Shown here one piece after another: positions 56,427 through 64,000 of a stretch of DNA of 64,000 nt (the stretch's first letter is position 1; each line of letters starts with the position of its first letter). The notes under the pieces were generated by a model. It had not been told where the DNA came from. It made no database searches and saw only the letters and a list, made by a program, of their open reading frames with translations. The translations under genes were made by a program, and so were the position numbers. This DNA is from Psococerastis gibbosa (Eukaryota; Arthropoda; Insecta; Psocodea; Psocidae). The DNA is taken from NCBI GenBank assembly GCA_963971405.1, contig OZ020488.1, positions 8,125,261 to 8,189,260 on the forward strand. Reading direction: 5' to 3'.

Positions 56427-57386
56427 AAATAAAATCCTGGTTACGGGCCTGCTCAGAGACATTCTAAAGAGCAGTGCACTTCAGATTCGGACAATTAGAC
56501 TTACTATGACTAATGATTCGTAAGCGGGGGCGCATGTGGTCACCAGCGCAGCGCTTTCTTTCAGACGATGTGCTGACCCCGCTTAGCTTGTGTCAAAGGC
56601 CGCTTGTTTACAATGTGGGTGGTAATCGTGTATTTCATGTTACCAGTTTATGAGTCCATTACAACGTCTATGTAGGCAGTAGTCACAGCTATGTTTTGGC
56701 AACTAATGACAGATGCTCGTTTAGTGTGAATGTTAAAAGTTATTTTTTCGGAGAAAACAATGACGTAATTTCCGGTAATTTTGGTTTTTGGGGCCGTTAC
56801 AATGTGGGCTCGCATGGAGTGAATGTAAGACTTTTTTTGCGGAGAAGGAAATGACGTAACTTCGGGGAATTTTTGTGTTTGGGATCGTAACAGAGACTGT
56901 GACTACGCTGCCGCAATGTCTGGGCAACTAATTTAATGACTAATGCTCATTTGGAGTGAGTGTAGGAGCATTTCTTGAAAAAAAAAAAAAGCAATGACGT
57001 AACAGCAATTATTTCTGCTGCTGGCCTTGTAAGAACAGAAAAGAATAACTTACGTAGGAATAAATATAAATTATTATTAATTTGATTTAAAATTGCTAAC
57101 TGTTAGCCAGAGATTAATTGCTGTTCATTGTTGCAAATGCTAAATTAGTAGTCGGGCAAATTCCAGGTTTGCTGAAGATGGGACATTTCCAAAAACGCCA
57201 ACTATTGCAGAACGATTTTCACTACCAATTAAGATTGCGCGGTCACGAGAAAAAAAAGTACAAAGACAACCTCCTTCGTTAGCTAAACATGAATATGAAG
57301 GTGTTTATTCATAGGCTTGCCAGATGTTCCGAAAAGAGAGCCAAATGTCCCGATTTTCATAAAAACGTTTTAGAGCAGTTAATTAC

Positions 57387-57387
<1 letters not shown>

Positions 57388-57430
<43 letters not shown>
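57388..57430. repeat. (ATT)n microsatellite
   Basis: About 14 ATT units. The poly-Ile open frame through it is an artefact. Confidence 0.9.
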
Positions 57431-57431
<1 letters not shown>

Positions 57432-58104
57432 AAGTTTAAGAGTTAAAAGCGGGTATAAAAAGATGGCTGGTCAATGGGAGTTAATAATAATAATAAAAAC
57501 TGGCATTAAAATAACAAGTTAAAATAAAATAAACATTATAAATAAATAACAAAAATAAATTATTAAGCCTTGTTTAGCAGCACTGTATGAGTCTTTTGTC
57601 CCAAATAAGCGCTAGCTTGGGGATGCGGGATGGTATTATTATGTATTGTATTTTTGTAATATATGCTCCTTGTCCAGGGAATATTGGGAAAGGAAAAGGA
57701 AGAAGAAAATTATTATTATTATCTGAAAACGTATGTCATTTGGCGGACTGAGTAGAAATTAAGTTGAATAAAATTAATTTCCAATGACCCAATACATGTA
57801 CTATAGTATATATATTAATTATGTATATTGTTCAATAGTAGCCTACACTAGATAAAGGGACATTTCAAAATTCTAATTTACACAGGAGAGAATGGACTTT
57901 TGCTCTCCGGCCCGATTTGACGAAATGAAAATCTGGCAAGCCTATTCATACCGTCAATGCTGAGAGTCTTTTTTTGGGCGTTTTGCTTAAGTTCTTACAA
58001 CTAACCCAGTTTTGTATTATTATATTACCTATATTTAATTATTTATTCATACCTAAATGTTGTATGTGCTCCATAGAATAAACGAAAAAATAGCTATTAT
58101 GCCC

Positions 58105-58334
58105 ACCATTTTAACAAGGAGAGGAAAATGGATGGGGCATATTCTGAGACACGAAAGGCTCCTGAAGAACATCATTGGGGGTATGGTTGAAGGCACCAAC
58201 TCAAGAGGACGACAGAGGAAGGAGTATTTAGAGAATGTCATGAAGGGCCTAGGGTGCGACACCTACAAAGGACTTAAAAGGACGGCACAAAACAGACAAG
58301 CTGCAAACCAATCCATTAATTGGAACTCGAGATG
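58105..58334 (+). pseudogene. LINE C-terminal fragment, uninterrupted copy
   Basis: The frame to TGA 58332-58334 encodes RRGKWMGHILRHERLLKN, IIGGMVEGTNSRGRQRKEY, KGLGCDTYKGLKRTAQNRQ. KWMGH and the basic GRQRKEY segment are typical of endonuclease/RT LINE C-termini. It serves as the reference that shows the MITE insertion at 13978-14361. No upstream reverse-transcriptase domain. Confidence 0.7.
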
Positions 58335-59206
58335 AAGAAATGTTGTATTTGTAATTTTTTCGTTACAGTTACTGTAGTCCAAATTCCTCGACCCTAATTT
58401 AATTAACTAAAATTATCATAATTGTCATCTTTTCATTTTTTCTCTCTTCATTTTTGCAACGTCGAATAAAAGTGGTTTCAAAATTCAGGCACTGAAATCG
58501 GAAACCGTAAAAGGGTTTACTTAACCCTTCAATTTCTCAGTTAGGTTCTCTTCAATGCACTTAGTGTAAAATTTCACTGTTTCCACTAAATCCTTAAACT
58601 GGGTTACTTGTTCTTAGTTAGTAGCTAATTACCAATGGTATAGCTTGTGGAAACAGTTCTTTTTGTTGGTAATCTTGACTTGCTGCAACTCAGGGCCGTA
58701 GCTAGACTTTTTTTTGGGGGGCATCTGACGTCAGCGGAGGTGAGGTAACCTCAATATATTTAAAATTCCATCCTATCATGTTTACGCTGCCAACATTTCT
58801 GGTACCCCTTGCTGCCTTGCTGCAACTTACATCAGTCTGTCTAATCTGTACTCTGTGCTTCTTGATGGTAATCTTGACTTGCTGTAACTCACTTGGATTA
58901 TTGCATGCAGAAGGAGATATTTTACGTACCTCATCACATAACCGAAGTATGTTAGTTTCCGTTTCTTAACCGTCAGCAGCAATTCGGCTTCTGTATGCAT
59001 TCTTCTCGGGACCTCGGCATTAGGGACACGATCTCTCCTTGCTATGTCAATGGCTAATGTTTAAGGGTGCATACCAAGACTATTTTAGGTGCATGTATAG
59101 CGTGTAAATCGTCTGTTAGTTTCAATTTTTCTATGTTTTAGGCTACTTCTTTTCTTTACTCAGTTAATTCTGTAATATTTATATGATATTGTATAATTTC
59201 TTATGG

Positions 59207-59278
59207 GTAATAATTGTAAGAGTCGGCCGAAAAAAATTCGCCCACATGGAAAATAAAGACAATTATCTTTCTTTCTTT
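59207..59278 (+). repeat. Retroposon 3' tail
   Basis: AATTGTAAGAGTCGGCCG, TTCGCCCACATGGAAAATAA and a (CTTT)n-like end. The GGCC hairpin is lost. Confidence 0.55.
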
Positions 59279-59292
59279 AATGCAGTGAGTAG

Positions 59293-59335
59293 ATTTACGG
59301 TCTTCCAATAGTCCTATAGGTCTTCCAATAGTCCT
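59293..59335. repeat. Tandem duplication of 20 bp
   Basis: GTCTTCCAATAGTCCTATAG occurs twice in a row. Confidence 0.85.
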
Positions 59336-59904
59336 ATAGGTCTCAATGTCAAGTTCAAAACTGTTTTTTAATCCGATACCAACTCGACCGGTACCGATAC
59401 AGTATCTAAAAATATCATCGAAATTCAATGGTACCAAAACCCAAGTGCGATAAAGACCGACGGAGCTAATCGGCCGGCATGAGGAATGATTTCGTGACAC
59501 CTTCCACGATGTCGGTATCGATTTCGTATAAAGCCAGACACGATTTGCTGCTATGCATTTTATACTTTTCACAATGCGAGCCATCGATTACTATACAGAT
59601 CAACTTTTTACATGCATTAGCCCACTGACCTCGTTTTTTCTATCGTTAAAAATTTTCTAGTTATTATTTTATCTTCCTTCTCACCTTCTACTTCCGGCTC
59701 CACATCCCTTGATGGGCATTGGACTTGCCTGCTCAGCACGGACTTACACAGCTGTTAAATTAGGGGGCACACCCCCTCCCCATCTAAATTTATGAAAATG
59801 TTGAGAAAATATTTTGTTTCCTTCAGGGGGCACACACCCCCTTAACAAAGAAGCAGCTATACTTACCCGATATTGCGCGAATATTTTAGTTGAATTATTG
59901 TTAT

Positions 59905-60632
59905 TGCTTTACTATTTAAACGTAGTATAAAGGAAAGCTTTGTGATGGTCAAAATTTTCGGGAGGTTTCAACGGATTTACACGTTTTGCAGTCCCGAGAA
60001 CCCACAAAATGTCTGTCTGTCTGTCAGTCTGTCGCTGTGTCTGTCTGTTCATCGATTTCCGGGTAAAATATTCAGTAGATTTTGATTTTCTTTTGCATGT
60101 AGTTTCACAAAAATAATACCTTAGAACGATTTTATTTTTATTTTGGGCTTACTCAATTTTGGGGGGTTTTATTCTCAAAAACATCCAAAAAAACGTCTAA
60201 AATTATTTCTCAAAAATGGCTCCAACGATTTCTTTTAAATTCACATATATTGTAGTCGTTATTAATTTTAATGAAACGCGGTGGGTCACTTTCCCGTTGA
60301 TAGTTAGCTTCTGAGGGTAAAAAAATAAAAATAACTCAATTTTCATGAAAAATAACTAAAAAAAATAATTTTTCTGCGGAACCTCATTATCGATGATTTC
60401 TACCTTCAGGTATATCTTAGGTGTTAAATATAGTAACCAAACCGAACAGGTTGCATTCCCAAACAAAGATGTGGTTTAAGGCAAAACATTATTTTTGTGA
60501 AGAAATTAAGAAAAATTCACGCTCCAATACATTGCCTGCTCTGCCATTATTACCATGTTGTAATGTATTGGTCTGCACGTTCTAGATTATGCAATCCCAT
60601 CTATTAATTCAGTGCTTTGGGGTAGGGGATAT
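59905..60632 (+). repeat. Interspersed repeat R-B, long copy 2
   Basis: About 725 bp colinear with 29805-30502, from AACGTAGTATAAAGGAAAGC through CCTCATTATCGATGATTTCT to AGTGCTTTGGGGTAGGGGAT. Agreement of both ends defines the element better than any single copy. Confidence 0.7.
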
Positions 60633-60866
60633 CCAAGGCCGTAGGGGGGGGGGTCCAGGAGATCCCCTGAAAGGTATTGAAATTTCGCCCCTGATGCCTT
60701 GCAGCCTAAAATTGTTTTTGTTTTGGGTTGGATGGTCAAAATGGAATATACGTATTTATTATCAATTCAAGTATAACATAATATATTCACTTACAACAGA
60801 CTTACTAACTTTTGGGGGCAACTACCCCCGCCCCCTCCGCCCCGTTGAATTCGTCCTTGAGGGAAT
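60633..60866. mobile_element. Composite poly-G/C hAT-like MITE
   Basis: AAGGCCGTAGGGGGGGGGG at the left, then AATATATTCACTTACAACAG and GGGGGCAACTACCCCCG and AATTCGTCCTTGAG at the right. The core resembles 46684-46852. Confidence 0.45.
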
Positions 60867-61847
60867 GTACCATCTCTTCTTATAAAACTCTTCGGTTCAC
60901 TGACACACTTCTATAGCAATCAATAGCCATCGATATAACAACAATCGATGTTAAATATTCCAGCCCGGAGTCCACTGCAGGTCATTACGGTGTAGAAATT
61001 CAGTGTAGGAGTACGGGTGAACAGGTTTCAGAGCCCCCCAATCAGTATCATACATCAAATCAAGCCGCCCGCCCGCTATTTACGACCTCACCCGCAATTT
61101 AATTCAAATTGACGCGGGAAGTTTTCCCGCCAAGAGGCTAAAATTTAAAATGCTACCTTCGAAACGAGTGTTCGTTATCCTGCAGATAGTTTATTTGACT
61201 GCAATAAACCAGTTCTTTTATGCTGGATGACATGCACGGGCCACGCCAACAGTTTCCTGTAGCTCTACAGTCTACAGTAATAAATTTTAATGCGTTGTAC
61301 ATTTTACGTATTTCTTCATGGCTCTTGTCCTACTTTACTGTTGACTGCTCTTGTTTATTGAATAATATTTCATAGTTACTGTGTGGGTTATTTTTGTTGT
61401 TTTGATGTAGTTTGACGTCGATTTTGAATGGATTTCTGTCCTGGTGATGTTAGTGGGGGTAAGTAATGGTTGCTACAGGGGGATTTGGACTAGACTTGTT
61501 TTTGCAGAGGCCTGGAGTAGTTATCAACTAGTGAAAGTCTGCCACCCACTTATGTTAGCCTTGGTTTTTCTACAAAGAAAATTTAAATTATTCAAACATA
61601 TTACTATATGTGATACCACTCAAGGCAATCCGCAGGCAACATTCCACCTCGTCTCTCAATCGGTTCCGTGGCCTTTCTAGTCACCTTCGGTTCCTTCATA
61701 TCTATACGGAGCTAGGTGTCGAACCATTCGCATGAAACCACCGAATTCTTGAATTTCTCCGAGTTTTATCAAGTGAACGATGTCATATTTGTCTCATAGA
61801 CGTATAGCATGTATTTCAGCAATGAAAATGTTAATTTTGTAAACAAA

Positions 61848-62070
61848 GTAACTGCAAAGGCTTTCACGGCCGGAGTCAAATGAAGAACCAGTAGAATCCG
61901 GGCTGATGGGCCGTGGTCGAATTTAAACGGAGCTACGGAGCCACCGAGGTACAGCCTTCGAAGTCTACACAGCGCCACTGAAGATGTCGACCACATATGT
62001 TGACGAAACGTTTGGAAGTTCAGTTTCAATTCGACCGCGGCCCATCAGCCCGGATTATACTAGTTCTTTA
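61848..62070 (+). mobile_element. Hairpin retroposon F, full copy with 12-bp target duplication
   Basis: TTTGTAAACAAA at 61836-61847 and 62071-62082 are identical. The head ACTGCAAAGGCTTTCACGGC is followed by arms 61882-61922 and 62029-62069 enclosing about 106 bp, with ACTGAAGATGTCGACC and GACGAAACGTTTGGAAGTTC. The head occurs at one end only, so this is not a symmetric TIR transposon. Confidence 0.8.
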
Positions 62071-62855
62071 TTTGTAAACAAAAATAGTATATGTGTACTA
62101 ACCTTACCCACTGCTATGGTTCTGTGAGGTAAATACTTCACGACGCTGCCATGTTCCATTGCATTCAAACGATCGTGGGGCCCACCCTAATTAGGGTTCA
62201 AAACATGGAAACAGCACCTTTTCAGTAAACGTCGAAGAAAGTTCTACGGTTTTCACATTATGGGCTCAAAACAGCTCTTTAGGGGAGGGTTACAGAATAG
62301 ACCTCTACAGCAAGGGGCCAACTGTATGGAAACCCTTCGCCGCAACCCCTAGATCAATACCCCCAGTCTATTCATACCTCAGACGAGATACCTCAAATAC
62401 TCAAGTTGACGGGTGGGGAGGGAGGAAAGGGGGGGGGGCTACTTAGTCCGATCATTAGTACGATATTATTTATGTTCCAATCTTTAGGCTCAACAGGCCG
62501 AGATTACAAGTTTTACAATTTTGCGCGAGAATAAGCAGTAACAGCGGCCTTTCTGGTGCTGGTAATTAATGGTCTACATTTTGAAAATTAGCCTTGTGGA
62601 ATCTTTTGGCTTTCGCATGTAATTTATTGCCCTTTGGGCCAAGTATTCCCCGTTTCTCGTTGGTGGTTACTCTTCGGGCTTGCGGTAAATTTTCGTTTTC
62701 AATATTGTTTTCATTCCTGTTTAATATTAAGTAAAAAGGCTTCTTTAAGTAAATTTTTATTGTTGGTTATTTTCATTTTATTAAGCGTAATTTTTTATTA
62801 CTTCCAGTTATAAAATGTGGCAAGAAGGAAATAATTGTCTGTTATACCATGTTTC

Positions 62856-63420
62856 ATCCAACGGCCTTACCATGTTGAATCCATGAGAGCAGAGCATGTT
62901 TCAAACTGCGGCAAACTTGATAGTGTGCACAGCGTTGGCAGGGGAACATTGTGGGACATGATAACGCGCTGAGACTATACCAGTCAGTCTACGTGAATGT
63001 CGAGCCCCGGTCACCTCCGATTTAATCGTGTGACTTTACCAGCGACTTCGGTGGCAAGATGGTAGCGGGCTTGTACTTGTGCGAGTCTCTACACACCTTG
63101 CGGTCGGAGACGTGTCGTAAATCGACACAAGTGCCTATTAGGTGACTTAGTGAGGCGATTAAAGAGGTTATTCGGATACATTCACTAAATTGTTTGTATG
63201 CGATTTAACTTAAAAAAAAAAAAAAAAAAACATGTTCCCCAAGTGGCCAACTGGTTCGAATCCCACTATAATCAGGAGGTCCACCCTGTCAGTCAACTCC
63301 CCTTTCCCCCGAGGTGAACGAGTCTGCCCTTAGCGTGCCTCAAGTTGACAAACCAACTCACTCCCTCCACCAGGCTGACAGGGTTGCTTATAGCAGAAAT
63401 GCTGAAAGTTGTCGTTGGAA
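62856..63420 (+). repeat. S2-related SINE interrupted by a poly-A SINE
   Basis: CCAACGGCCTTACCATGTTG, GCAAACTTGATAGTGTGC and ACTATACCAGTCAGTCTACG up to 63040, continuing at 63231 with ATGTTCCCCAAGTGG, CCACTATAATCAGGAGGTCC and GACAGGGTTGCTTATAGCAG. The same order is continuous at 14998-15350. Confidence 0.65.
63041..63230 (+). mobile_element. Poly-A SINE S5, nested copy
   Basis: GCGACTTCGGTGGCAAGATG, GCGAGTCTCTACACACCTTG, TCGGAGACGTGTCGTAAATC and GGATACATTCACTAAATTG, ending in 19 A at 63212-63230. The best preserved S5 copy here, inserted into an S2-related repeat. Confidence 0.75.
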
Positions 63421-63494
63421 ACAACACATGTTTCATCCGGTCGAATGTTGTATTTCTGTCACACAGATGGAGTTGCACTAGGCAATAGTGGATC

Positions 63495-63655
63495 CGTAGA
63501 CGGGCAAGGGGTATCTACCCCCCCCCCCAAATTTAGTACATCTATAGTAAGTTAATTTATTACGCTTTTATATAACCGATTAATCAATACCTACTGCATA
63601 TGTTTCTTCTATTTTGACCCTTAACTACCCAAAAAAAAAAAAAAATTGAGGGGGG
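63495..63655. mobile_element. Poly-G/C hAT-like MITE, decayed
   Basis: GTAGACGGGCAAGGGGTATC, a C run, then AGTAAGTTAATTTATTACGC and TTCTATTTTGACC as in 21413-21578. The right end is eroded into an A run. Confidence 0.55.
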
Positions 63656-63970
63656 TCATGACTGAAATTGATTTTATACACCTAAGGTCTCCCTTCAGTT
63701 AGATCATCACATTAACATGAAAAAAATACATAGTCAAATACAAATACAATAGTCTTATTGTTCGCCATTTGTGTAGCAATAAAGTCGTTTATTCATTCCT
63801 TCACTTTAATGAATTTAATAATGTGAAGGGGGTGCTGGAATCGGCATGAGAACACGGGGAGGGGCGCGGGACGGGGCAGGCCTTATTCAATGCAGGTCCT
63901 ACCTACCTACCTACCTGGAAGCGAATGATGAAAATGGGCGTTGGAGAAACCAAAACAAGAGTCTATTGTA

Positions 63971-64000
63971 TAGTAGTAGTAGTAGTAGTAGTAGTGTTCG
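63971..64000 (-). repeat. (TAG)8 and start of another S2 SINE copy cut by the window edge
   Basis: (TAG)8 followed by TGTTCG matches the 3' tail of the S2 copy at 20091-20105, (TAG)3 TGTTCG. The rest presumably continues past 64000. Confidence 0.5.

Larger units (their letters stand above)
48209..64000 (+). other. Ddr: Ddr intron 3 (at least 15.8 kb, runs off the window)
   Basis: Donor GTAAGT at 48209; no following discoidin or kinase exon is visible on the + strand before 64000. Repeats are listed separately. I see nothing nameable in 51080-51680, 52580-53040, 56450-57380, 57440-58050, 58340-58680, 59335-59900, 60870-61830, 62085-62850 and 63660-63890. Confidence 0.75.

Noticed and set aside
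57289..57522. 77-codon protein with a poly-Ile helix
   Set aside because: The Ile run is the (ATT)n microsatellite.
1..64000. CRISPR array, operon, riboswitch or phage
   Set aside because: No regularly spaced direct repeats with unique spacers and no clustered co-directional ORFs. Spliced exons and LINE/SINE content show an animal genome.

Overview
The window is animal nuclear DNA, most likely from an arthropod and probably an insect. There are spliced exons with canonical GT-AG sites, introns of tens of kilobases, and dense non-LTR, SINE and MITE debris. There are no prokaryotic-style genes. The one host gene I can support is the 5' part of a discoidin domain receptor (Ddr) on the + strand. 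A signal-peptide exon (393-459), a short exon opening the discoidin domain (18685-18790) and a longer discoidin exon (47977-48208) join in phase (67+106+232 nt = 135 codons). The result reads as signal peptide, Cys, LGM, DDDISAS, GAWCP, TQGR and so on. The rest of the discoidin domain, the membrane segment and the tyrosine kinase must lie beyond base 64000. The start codon is preceded by a splice acceptor (AG at 360-361) and two tiny uORFs.

Everything else is intron: intron 1 is 18.2 kb, intron 2 is 29.2 kb, and intron 3 is at least 15.8 kb. The introns hold three layers of mobile DNA. (1) 5'-truncated LINE tails of several lineages, all C-terminal pieces; none retains an intact reverse transcriptase. 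(2) At least six SINE or retroposon families. They include a unit with a TACTAC tail and 13-bp target duplications, a poly-A tRNA-like SINE, a Glu-like SINE with an AAAG tail, an element carrying a complete tRNA-like cloverleaf inside a long hairpin, and a retroposon whose body is an inverted repeat. (3) Short DNA transposons classified by target site: hAT-like with perfect 8-bp duplications (29027-29191, 44508-44796, 50741-50919), Harbinger-like with TTA/TAA (10181-10300, 13978-14361, 24045-24422, 53583-53958), a TTAA-flanked foldback (40522-40915), and TA-flanked elements (11070-11452, 53063-53281).

Insertions inside other repeats give a relative chronology. A Harbinger-like MITE interrupts a LINE tail, and removing it with one TAA copy rejoins the reading frame exactly. 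A poly-G/poly-C hAT-like MITE interrupts a LINE zinc-knuckle tail. A poly-A SINE interrupts an older SINE. Roughly three dozen G or C runs of nine or more bases occur, many of them as arms of the hAT-like MITEs.

The most unusual objects are the two hairpin retroposon families, 16943-17147 and 50443-50593/61848-62070. Each is asymmetric, flanked by 12-bp direct repeats, and dominated by a long self-complementary stem. I see no CRISPR array, operon, virus or intact transposase. Family names rest on motifs and target sites read by eye, not on database searches.
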